DNA of 64,000 nt from Nicotiana tabacum (lineage: Eukaryota > Streptophyta > Magnoliopsida > Solanales > Solanaceae), in NCBI RefSeq assembly GCF_000715075.1, contig NC_134082.1, positions 57,747,466-57,811,465 of the forward strand, read 5' to 3'. Below, piece by piece: positions 23,525 through 33,339 of this stretch (its first letter is position 1; every line of letters starts with the position of its first letter). The notes beneath the pieces are model-generated. The model had not been told where the DNA came from, searched no databases, and worked only from the letters and a program-made list of their open reading frames with translations. Made by a program: the position numbers and the translations under genes.

Positions 23525-24196
23525 GGGGGAGGCAAGGATTATCCTCATTCAAGTATGGAGTCAGGGATTAGACTCATGCAAATATGGAGTCGGGGATCAG
23601 ACTCATGCAAATAGGGAGGTAGGGATTAGCCTCATGTAAGTATGGAGTCAAGAATTAGACTCATGCAAATAGGGAGGCAGGGATTAGCCTCATGTATGTA
23701 TGTAGTCAAGGATTATACTCATGCAAATATGGAGTCAGGGATTAGACTCATGTAAGTATGGAGGCAGGGATTAGCCTCATGGAATCAAGGATTAGACTCA
23801 TGCAAATAGGGAGGCAGGGATTAGCCTCATGCAAGTAGGGAAGTAGGGAATAGCCTCATGCATGTATGGAGGCAGGGATTAGCCTCATGCAAATATGGAG
23901 GCAGGGATTAGCCTCATGGAATCAGGGATTAGACTCATGCGAATAGGGAGGCAGGGATTAGCCTCATGCAAGTATGGAGACAGGGGTTAGCCTCATGCAA
24001 GTATGGAGGTAGGGATTAGCCTCATAGAAGTATGGAGGCAGGGATTAGCCTCATGAAATCAAGGATTAGACTCATGGAAATAGGGTGGCAGGGATTAGCC
24101 TCATGCAAGTATGGAGGTAGGGATTAGCCTCATTAAAGTTTGGAGGCAGGGGTTAGCCTCATGCAAGTAGGGAGGCAGGGATTAGCCTCATGCAGA
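23525..24196. repeat. 29-bp minisatellite with 137-bp higher-order unit
   Basis: Twenty-four head-to-tail units. The consensus is GGAGGCAGGGATTAGCCTCA followed by TGCAAATAG or TGCAAGTAT (29 bp in all). Two unit classes are seen: GGAGGC...TAGCCTCAT, and GGAGTC or GGAATC...TAGACTCAT. Three units are shortened to 21 bp, starting at 23760, 23897 and 24034. Each is followed by a GGAATC- or GAAATC-type unit, giving an exact 137-bp period (21 + 4 x 29) over 23760-24170. Confidence 0.93.
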
Positions 24197-24579
24197 GAGC
24201 AAGTAGCAAATGAGAGTAGTATATGTCTTAGATGGAGATATATTCGGTGTCTGATGGTCTGATTGATAGTCATCTCTTTGTGTATACATTTTCGCGAATG
24301 CTATCGTTACGTCAAATGTTCCTGCATTCAAAGAAAAATTGTAAGTTTTATGAGGGGAGGTTGGTTCATGCTTCGTCTACTGGCCTTGCTTTGCTCCGTT
24401 ATGAAAGCCCTTTCGAGTTCCCCTAGGTAACACCTGATTGTTGTGGAAATAGAGTTTTCGAAAAATATGCAATCATTGATAGAAATAGAGTTATTTTAGA
24501 AATGTATTAATATATCAATTAATTTTAAATGAACTAGTGACTGTAACACATTTCAAAGGCATCACGACTCTCTTATATT

Positions 24580-24805
24580 GGAATTTTGAGGGTCCTCCTC
24601 AAAATTCTGCCCCAGTTTGGTGGATGATCTTTTGACTATTTGTGGATAATAATCCTTGCAGAGTCTTTTTCGAAATTTTGAGAATCCCTCTCAAAATTCT
24701 GCCCCAGTTTCCTTAACTACTTGTTGACCGTCTGACACCTATTGGCATTGGACGGAATTGCTCTGGAATTTTGAGGTCCCTCCTCAAAATTCTGCCCCAG
24801 TTTCT
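24580..24805. repeat. Three phased hairpins, each followed by GCCCCAGTTT
   Basis: Three inverted repeats: GAATTTTGAGG/CCTCAAAATTC at 24581-24591 and 24597-24607; AATTTTGAG/CTCAAAATT at 24674-24682 and 24690-24698; GAATTTTGAGG/CCTCAAAATTC at 24766-24776 and 24782-24792. Loops are 5-7 bases. Each is followed within two bases by GCCCCAGTTT, and the spacing between hairpins is about 92 bp. The block lies in the 3' region of the Ogre element, just past the end of pol. Confidence 0.9.
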
Positions 24806-24995
24806 AGTCTTGGGGGAAATGAAAATTTTATTATGATATGACTGAACCCATAAGGCCGCTTATGTATCCCCTCTTAAACAGGAATGAAGTCAAGAGTAGT
24901 TAAATTACATCAAATGAAGAAATGTAAGATATCTAAGCATAGTATCTCTTGACTGCGTCTGAAGTGATTGGCTTTGGCCAGATTTCCCTGTCCAT

Positions 24996-27900
24996 TTATG
25001 CAAGTATGAGTGCTCCTCCTATCGGCACCCTATGAACCATATACGGACCCTGCCAGTTAGGAGAGAATTTCCCTTTGGCTTCATCTTGATGCGGGAAGAT
25101 TTTCTTCAATACCAGCTGCCCTGGTGCGAACTGTCTTGGTTTGACCTTTTTGCTGAAAGCTCTGGATATTCTGTTCTGATAAATTTGGTCGTGACATACT
25201 GAGTTAATCATCTTTCCATCGATAAGGGCCAATTGTTCATAGCGAATCCTTATCCACTCTGAATCGCTGAGTTAAGCTTCCTGTAAGATTCTTAAAGAAG
25301 GAATCTCGACCTCGGTGGGGATGACAACCTTGGTACCATAAACCATCATGTAGGGAGTTGCCCTGGTTGATATGCTAACTTTGGTGTGGTACCCCAATAG
25401 AGCAAATGGTAACTTCTCATGCCATTGTTTGTGGTTCTCTACAATTTTCCTTAGTATCTTCTTAATGTTTTTGTTGATGGGTTCTACAGCTCCATTCATC
25501 TGAGGTCTATAGGCTGTGGAATTCCTGTGCTTGATTTTGAAAGCTTCACACTTAGATTTCATTAGATCACTGTTGAGATTGGCGGCGCTGTCAGTAATAA
25601 TGGACTTGAGAACTCTGCATCGGCAGACAATACGATCCTTGATAAAATCTATGACGACTTTCTTGGTTACAGCTTTGTAAGATGCAGCTTCTACCCATTT
25701 TGTGAAGTAATCAATGACTACCAGAATAAACCTGTGTCCATTTGAAGTAGTAGGCTCAATCGGACCAATAACATCCATTCCCCAGGCGACGAATGGCCAA
25801 GGTGAGCTTGTTGCATTGAGCTCATTTGGCGGCACCTTTATCATGTCGGCATGCACTTGACATTGAAAGCATTTGCAGACATACTGAATGCAATCCGTCT
25901 CCATGGTCATCCAAAAGTAACCTGCCCTGAGTATCTTCTTAGCCAAGACGAAACCATTTGTGTGTGGGCCACAGGTCCCCACATGCACGCCCTCAAGTAG
26001 CTTAGAAGCTTCCGTTGCGTCGACATATCTTAGTAAACCCAGATCAGGAGTTCTTCTGTACAAGTTTCCTCCGCTGTGGAAGAAGTGATTTGACAATCTC
26101 TGGAGTGTGCATTTTTGAGTGTGATTTGCATACTCTGGGTATTCTTCTTTTCGATAAGTACTCTTTTATGTCATAGAACCAAGTCTTTCCATCCGCTTCT
26201 ACCTCGACATGAACACAATATGACAGCTGATTATGCATTCTCACTGGAATGGGATCAACGTAATTCTTATATGGATGTTGTATCATAGATGACAAGGTAG
26301 CCAATACGTCAGCAAACTCATTCTAAATTCTAGGCACATGTCAGAATTCTATCTTTGTAAACCTCTTTTTCCATTCCTGCACATGGTGCAGATATAGCAA
26401 TATCTTGAAATTCTTGGTGGCCCCCTCTCCTTGTGCTTGGTGCACAAGCAAATCTGAATCACCAATCACCAGCAACTCCTGAACGTCCATGTCGACTGCC
26501 ATGTTCATACTCTGCCATATTGTTGGTGCAGGCAAATCTGAGTTTAGCAGATACCGAATAATGCTGACCCATTTCTGATAGCAAAACTGCTCCAATGCCT
26601 ACTCCTTTAAAATTTTTGGCTCGATCGAAGAACATCCTCCAACCATTGTATGCTTCCGTAATGTCTTCCCCTACGAACGACACTTTTTCATCAGGAAAAT
26701 ATATTTTCAAAGGTTCGTATGCTCCTCCCACCGGATTTTCAGCAAGGTGATTTGCCAATGCTTGTCCTTTGACTGCCTTTTGAGTTACGTAGACGATATC
26801 GAATTCACTCAACAATATCTGCCATTTGGCCAGATTTCCAGTCGGCATGGGTTTCTAGAATATGTACTTCAGAGGATCCATCCTGGATATGAGGTATGTA
26901 GTGTAGGAACAAAAGTAATGCCTCAATTTTTGAGCCATCCACGTCAAATCACAGCAAGTGCGTTCAAGCAGAGAATACCATGCTTCATAAGATGTGAACT
27001 TCTTTCTCAAGTAATACATGTCTTGCTCCTTCCTCCTCGTCTCATCATGTTGTCCCAAAACACATCCGAAGGCTCCGTCTAATACAGATAGATAGAGTAG
27101 CAAAGATCGTCCTGGTTTTGGCGGGACCAGAACTGGTGGTGTGGACAAGTACTCCTTGATCTTATCAAAAGCTTTCTGACAATCCTCCGTCCAGCTTGTT
27201 TCGGCATCCTTCCTCAGCATCTTGAAGATGGGTTCACATATGGCTGTGGACTGTACTATAAAGCTCATTACATCCTTTTTGCTCTTAGGTGGGGGTAGCT
27301 CCTGAATAACTTTGACTTTAGAGGAATCCAGTTCGATCCCTTGACGATTGACGATGAATCCCAGTAACTTTCCTGCGGGAACCTCGAATGCACACTTTGC
27401 GGGGTTCAATTTCAAATTGTATCTCCTTAGCCTGTCAAATAACTTTCTCAGATCCACTATATGTTTTGCGGCCTTCTTGGATATGATAATGACATCGTCC
27501 ACATACACCTCTATTTCTTTGTGTATTATATCATGGAAGATGGTTGTCATGGCTCTTATGTAATTGGCCCCAGCATTCTTCAAACCAAATGGCATCATCT
27601 TGTAATAGTATACACCCCATGGTGTAATAAAGCTGTCTTCTCTGCATCCTCTTCATCCATCCAAATCTGGTGATAACCCGTGAAGTAATCTACAAAGGAT
27701 TGGAGTTCATGCTTGGCACAGTTATCGTTCAGGATGTGTATATTCGGCAGTAGGAAGTTGTCCTTGGGACTTACTCTATTTAAATCCCGATAGTCAACAC
27801 ATACTCTAACCTTCCCATCCTTCTTCAGAACCGGTATAATTTTAGCTAACTAGGTTGGATATTCAACCACCATGAGAACTTTGGCTTTGATCTACTTGGT

Positions 27901-28290
27901 AACTTCCTCCTTGATTTTTAGGCTCATATCTGGTTTGAACTTTCTGAGATTCTGTTTTACTAGCGGACACATAGGATTAGTAGGAAACTTGTGAGCCATT
28001 ATGGAAGTGCTCAGACAGGTCATGTCATCTTATGACCATGCAAAAATGTCCTCATACTCTTTTAGGAAACAAATGTACTCTTCCTTCTCTATTGGTGACA
28101 AGTGAATGCTGATGCGAGTCTCCTTGATGGTCTCGGCGTCTCCCAAATTTACTACTTCGGTCTCGTCTAGATTGGACTTAGGCTTATTCTCAAAATTTTC
28201 AACCCCCCCTAACAATTTCCTCGGGTATCTCATCTTCTTCCTCTGAATCATTATTCTTATATTGCATTGCCTCATTACATGTCACAGTCA
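24996..28290 (-). pseudogene. Ogre pol: reverse transcriptase, RNase H, second RNase H, integrase
   Basis: Read from 28290 down: an acidic linker (ENFENKPKSNLDETE... EDIFAWS), reverse transcriptase with MMPFGLKNAGA and catalytic YVDDVII near 27510, RNase H (DGAFGCVLGQHDE), then a second RNase H-like domain (GWRMFFDRAKNFKGVGIGAV... CTNNMAEYE) near 26500-26660, typical of the Tat lineage. Integrase follows: zinc-binding segment ending CKCFQC near 25870, catalytic GMDVIGP, ITDSAANLN and VEPINKNIKK (Asp, Asp, Glu), and a C-terminal basic tail to 24996. Several stops and frame changes occur, notably between the second RNase H and integrase (26340-26100). In the second RNase H domain, FFD-R replaces the usual FFD-G. 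It is not expressible as one protein. Confidence 0.88.
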
Positions 28291-28515
28291 CTTGTTCATC
28301 ATAAAAAGTAATAATAATGTTGAAGAAAGGAAAAATATAAAGATAGTAATAAATAATAAAGAGCAAATGCATTTGATTAAAACTTGAAAAAATGTCCAGA
28401 CAAAGTACGGCTTGATGAATCGAGCATTCATTTTAAAACAAGTAAAACTTAAAACAAAATTATGGGAAATTTTAAATGCCTAGAATGGCTATAAAAGTAA
28501 ATTCTGCCAAGCTAC
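28291..28515 (-). other. Intron-like gap between protease and reverse transcriptase (Ogre copy 1)
   Basis: An A+T-rich, non-coding 225-bp stretch that starts GTAGC and ends ACAAG on the minus strand. Copy 2 has the same segment at 40234-40455 (222 bp, GTAGC...CCAG). Ogre elements are known to carry an intron at this point. Joining at these exact GT/AG bases does not keep the reading frame in copy 2, so the true splice sites may differ or have decayed. Confidence 0.35.
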
Positions 28516-29580
28516 CCAGGGACTCAGCGGGCTCGGGATGGCGTGGCGGTCCACTTTTTGAGAACAACACTCTTCTCCATAGTCTGAATAGTGAGGCCTT
28601 CTTTCTCCTCCTCCTCGATTATGGCACCGCAGTGCATGTCCTCATCCTCCAAGAACAAATTCTTCAACCCAGCTAGTGCTTGTTCTTCCGCAGTCCCTTA
28701 TATTGTGTCAGCCTGGTTAAAAGATTGGTCCAAACATGGCACTAGTTGCTCAAGAGGGTAATACGGTCCATGCCATGGAGGCGACCAATCATTGTACTCT
28801 TGCCATGTATACTAGTATCCGAGCCCAAAGGTGGTACCATGATTTTTCAGCTGTATTGGTTTTGTGATACCTTGGAGGTTCTTTCCTAACCCTTTGCCGG
28901 GTTCATATCCAGACCATGCTAGTATGCTTTGTATCTTGTTACTCCACCACTTATCCTTCTCGACGGCATTGACCCGTTCAACGTGATGATAGGTTTCCCC
29001 TCCTAGTCTTCTTCTATGTCCAATGGCCGGGATGGTTTGACTAGTGTAGATGGGGTTACTTCCATCTCCGTGAATGATTACCTCCTGACGATTCCATTCA
29101 AACTTTACGGATTGATGTAATGTGGAAGGCACGACTCCAGCATCATGGATCCATGGTCGGCCCAACAAAAGATTATATGAGGCTGGTATGTGAAGCACTT
29201 GAAATTCAACGTCGAACCAAGTTGGCCTCATCTGCAAGCAAAGGTTTATTTCCCCGATCGTGCCCCTTTAGGACCCATCGAAAGCCTTCACATTCATTCT
29301 TCCTACTCGTATCTCATGGAAACCTTTGTCCAACCTTTTTAAAGTGTCCAATGGACAAATATTTAGGCTCGAACCTCTATCAACCAAGACCCTAGAAATG
29401 AACTTGTCTTCAAATTGCATCGTAATATGCAATGCTCGGTTGTGATTCAGTCCCTTGGGTGGTAGCTCATCTTCGTGGAAGATGATCTTATGACTTTCTA
29501 GTACTTGCCCAACCATGTTGGCCATTTCTCTTCCGGTGATGTTATTGGGTACCTAAGCCTCGCTTAACACTTTCATTAAG
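28516..29580 (-). pseudogene. Ogre protease and G-patch-like region, copy 1
   Basis: The protease core is at 29370-29420: a stretch ending RVLVDRGSSLNICPL, where copy 2 has VDGGSS, so the residue after the catalytic Asp is changed from Gly to Arg. Downstream are the domain's conserved [12 protein letters not shown] near 29150 and a G-patch-like segment near 28860-28930 (ILAWSGYEPGKGLGKNLQGI). The tail is Glu-rich with a WTATPSRAR motif. In-frame stops separate these pieces. The protease would cut the Gag-Pol polyprotein; the role of the G-patch in Ogre is unknown to me. Confidence 0.78.
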
Positions 29581-32031
29581 GCGTTCTCGTGTGCCTCTGA
29601 ATTCTACAATAGTGACAGGATAGATATCTGAGTAGGGACTTTGTTCAGATGGTCAACAATAGAGTACTCCCTTGTATGTACTTTCCTCCATAGGTCATCT
29701 AAACCGGTCTCAATAATTGGCTGCCTAGTAGTGGCCTCTTTACTTGAACCTCCCAGATGTTCAGCTATATAGACTCTTTCGGTTCTAATTATTCCTTGTG
29801 CAGCGTCAGATTCCTCTACCTTGGCCTTCCCTTTTCGCCAAGCCTCGGCAACATAATCCTAGGGTATTGCTTTTGAGTTGAATGAGGGTGTGGTTGATAC
29901 TGTCACAGTGAAAGATGTGACCACTTCTACTTCAAATGGAGCAGGGGTGGCTGCGGGCAGAGCCACTTCCACCTCGAATGGAACTGATGCAGTTGCCTCA
30001 ACCTCGATTGGTACCTGAGTCTGAACCACAATAGGAGTAAGTGAGACTGCAACCTTAAAGTCATCGCCTTCTCGAATAAGCCCGATCGACCCCTCAGGGT
30101 CCCATTCTTCATTTGTCTCTATCACATGTACACCATCACCTCTGTGATCAGGGAGGGGATTGTTGCGGACATTAGGTGTGGCTTACTTTGCTTGTATGAC
30201 CTTGTTATCAATTAGCATCTCGATCTTATCCTTCAATGTTCGGCACTCAACAGTAGTGTTCCCTTTCATACCAGAATGGTACGCACAAGTTTTGTTCGGA
30301 TTGACCCATTGGGATGGAATTTCTAGTTCCATAGCGGAAACATCAATGACGTAACCTGTGGTTTTCAACCTTTCATACACTTGGTCGATGGGCTCAGTAA
30401 TGGCGGTGTATTGTCTGGGTGGTTTGCGGTCGAAGTTGGGTCTTGGTCTTGGATAATTTTGGCGAGCTGGTGGTGATTGGAAGTGGGATGGTTGGGAGTT
30501 ATAGGTGTGATGGATAGTGGCTGGTTGGGAATATCTGGGAGATGAAGGTTGATATGTAGGTGGTGATGCTTGGTATGTGGGTGGAGGGTGTTTGATATAT
30601 GGGTGGAGGTGTTTGATATGTGGGTGGAGGTGTCTGATAGGTAAGTGGAGATTTTGGGCCCTGGACCACCATTACCTCCCCATCATCTCTCTTCTTCGAT
30701 ATGCCACCTAATTGTAGTGCCTTATTCGTGGCTTGCAGTGCCTCGAAGTTCGTCACTATCCTGATCTTGATTCCTTCTTCGATTCTTTCTCCGAGTTTGA
30801 TGATGTCAGAGAATTTGTGATTTTTGATAACCATCAACCTCTCATAATATTGTAGATCCTGTGCGCTGATGAAGAATTTATTCATCAATTCTTCGTCCAA
30901 AGAGGGCCTGACTTTAGCCGCTTCTGACCTCCAATGAGTAGCATATTCACAAAAAGTCTCAGTAGGTTTCTTCTTAAGATTCTGAATGTAGAAAACATCC
31001 GGTGTGTTCTCTGTGTTGAACCTGAACCGGTCCATGAAATCTGACACCATACTTACCCAATTGGACCATTTCTTGGGATTTTGGCTGATATACCAAGACA
31101 AAGCATCCCCAGTAAGACTTCTCATAAAGAGCTTCATCCGGATCTTTTCATATTTTCCAACCCCGACAAGCTTGTCACAATAGGTCCTTAGATGAACCAT
31201 GGGCCCACCTATGCCCTCGAACATTTTAAACTTAGGAGGTTTGTACCCCTCTGGCAGTTCGACATCCGGCTGTATGCATAGATCTTCATAGTTCAAAACT
31301 TCTATTCCTCTGTCGCCCTCAACACCTTGAACTCGGCTTGTTAACTTTTTTAGTTCTTCAGCCATGTTTTTAATGAGAAGGTCCTTCTCGGAGGATTCCG
31401 ATGTATATGACATTGGTTGGGTAGAGTGAGGTACAGTTTCCACATCTATAGGGTTGCTTTGATGGGTGCCAGGGACTTGGGTGTAATGATGGTCATTGGT
31501 GGGATTTTGGGGATCGGGAATGAGTTGTGGTATATTTTAGGGAGTGTGGTAAGTGGTGGTTGGTGGGTACATAATTGGTTGATGATGATGTTGTGGCGGA
31601 GTTGGTATTGGCAGCTGATTGATATTTTGGGGTGGAGTTGCGTATTAATTTGGTGTGGTAGGATTTTATAGCTATTGGTTTTGTGTGTTCTGAGGAGGTG
31701 TTGGGTTCTTTGTGTTTTGTTGGTGGATATTAGGGACATTGAGAGTGAGTGACAAGTTTGCCAAGTTGCGAACCTGCTCAAGTTTTCCTTGCAATTCCAG
31801 TATCTTTTGTTCTTGTCTTAAGACTAGATCATTTGGGACCGGAGTACTACGGCCATATAAAGTCTCTATGTTCTCAATATTCTCCTTTTGGATTCCACTT
31901 AAATTTTCCATGTTTGCTTTTCCTCTGGCTTTTGTGTTGCTTGGAGGAGGAGGGGGGGGACCTCTAGATCTAGTGTGATATGCTGACGAGGCCAGTATGA
32001 GTGAATCAACCCAAGGGGATGGGAATAACAA
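29581..32031 (-). pseudogene. Ogre gag, copy 1
   Basis: Gag forms the particle and packages the RNA. Reading from 32031: a Pro-rich start (TRSRGPPPPPP), a short helical region, Gln/Pro/Thr-rich linker with stops near 31670, then the main open part (31443-30499, 314 codons) with the Retrotrans_gag core: LRTYCDKLVGVG, RSLTGDALSWYISQ, FMDRFRFNTEN, FCEYATHWR. The two large pieces are in the same frame. A frameshift precedes a zinc-knuckle-like segment (KTCAYHSGMKGNTTVECRTL) at 30183-30380, where the usual GH has become GN, and a Val/Thr-rich linker follows to 29581. Confidence 0.85.
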
Positions 32032-32423
32032 TAAAAAATAAGCAAAAACAAAAAAGGTAACAAGTCAGTGAGGATCCTGAAATGTTTGCAGTATTTAAAC
32101 ACATATTGCGGAAATGTAAATTCGTGTCCTACTTTGGGAACCTCATTGTGCTCGAGGTAGGCCTAGCGACAAATAAACTTTGAGAACTTTTAATGCCAAT
32201 AAATGCTTCATTTCATAATATAAAAATAGACGAATCCCAAAACGACACTAAGATAATAATAAGTCACTACTGGCACTTGGCCTTATTACATTTTTAGGAG
32301 AAAGCAAATAAATCTAGCCTATTTGGTCCCAGAGGACCTTCCTCAGGTTGAATGTTCTCATTGATCAAATCCTCCAGTTCGCGTAGGTTCATCAGTAAGA
32401 ACGCCTTTGCTAAATGTCCTCCT

Positions 32424-32650
32424 TCATTTCCCTCGGCATTCTAGCAGTCGGTGACTCTCTTCCTCATTTTTTCCTTCCAATTCCAGCAGACTGTATTCTA
32501 GATATTCCAGCTTTTTGCTAGATTTGACGGCCCTCTCTTTCCATTCATTGATTTGGTCACTTGATGGAAGATTTCTCCACCGGTCCAGCAAGAGTGAGGG
32601 TGTGATAACCATACCGAAGCTGGGGACCTCGTTCCTCATTTTTTGCAAAA
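32424..32650 (-). pseudogene. Remnant of Ogre extra ORF1, in-frame deletion
   Basis: A 74-codon open frame. Its first half (QKMRNEVPSFGMV... LLLDRWRNLPSSD) matches the N-terminus of copy 2 ORF1 near 45790-45890. Its second half (WKERAVKSSKKLEYLEYSLL) matches the coiled-coil end of copy 2 near 44450-44530. About 1.25 kb between them is missing, yet the frame is kept. The central DUF7745-like domain is gone. Confidence 0.75.
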
Positions 32651-33320
32651 CAAAAAAGGGTTAGGCCTTTCCCTCACCAAACTCGACTATTTATACATTT
32701 CCGATCAACATATCGGCATTTAGTTCTCCAAATTAATGCACAGAACGTGATTGTGTCCGTTGGGGTTATGGAAAACCTGATGGACTTTTAGATAAGGCTT
32801 ATATTAAAGGATCATTATGTGGACATTATATTGATCCGACTAGGTTTGACCATGATGCTTGCATAATTTTGACAAGAGTAAAGCTACTATAGGGTTTTAG
32901 ATTGGTACCCTCAAGCGGACAACTTGAGGGATAAGGCACAGAACTATCGACTGCACCGCTGATCGGCTGGTTTTACCGCAAATAAGCCTTTCTGAATATA
33001 AGGGTGATAAATAGGAAGAGCGCAACCACTCAGTTGCCATAGGATTTGATACGCATAAGTGGAATAGGATGTGGAGCAATTAATAACATATAGTCAATTA
33101 TTTGCCTGTAGGAAAAATAAATACATTATTTAAATAATTGAAGGACAGTTACTGGAAGAGGAAAACAAAGAGACAAGTCAGTTTTAGGGATAAAGAACCA
33201 TAAATGCTTAAAAGAAAATGGACAGTTAAATTGAAATAAGGGAGAAGGGTACGGGATAAAGCATGCTTGGACTAATTTGTAAAAAGATAAGTTCGTTATG
33301 GTAAGAGACTAAAAGGTATT
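32651..33320 (-). other. Ogre copy 1 5' leader
   Basis: Non-coding sequence between ORF1 and the primer site. It has a counterpart in copy 2 (45910-46570) with the same landmarks (ACGTGATTGTGTCCGTTGGG, GGATCATTATGTGGACA, CAAGCGGACAACTTGAGGG). I see no other feature. Confidence 0.65.
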
Positions 33321-33336
33321 CCCAGCAGAGTCGACA
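33321..33336 (-). other. Ogre primer-binding site (tRNA-Arg type), copy 1
   Basis: The minus strand reads TGTCGACTCTGCTGGG, three bases past the LTR end. It is close to the TGGCGACTC(C/T)GCTGGG site known for Ogre elements, with one G-to-T change at position 3. It confirms minus orientation. Confidence 0.85.
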
Positions 33337-33339
33337 TGC

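Larger units (their letters stand above)
22917..24995 (-). other. Ogre copy 1 3' non-coding region
   Basis: About 2.1 kb between the end of pol and the polypurine tract. It has no recognisable gene. It holds GCCATGA-type repeats near 23170-23320, the 29-bp minisatellite at 23525-24196, and three hairpins at 24580-24805. A long non-coding 3' segment is normal for Ogre elements. Short open frames here (for example 23131-23571 and 24232-24426) follow the repeats and are not genes. Confidence 0.7.

Noticed and set aside
23525..24196. Regular 29-bp repeats that could suggest a CRISPR array
   Set aside because: Units are head-to-tail with no unique spacers, in a plant retrotransposon 3' region; it is a minisatellite.
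26747..27673. Plus-strand open frames opposite Ogre pol
   Set aside because: They are shadows of the conserved minus-strand reverse transcriptase and RNase H.
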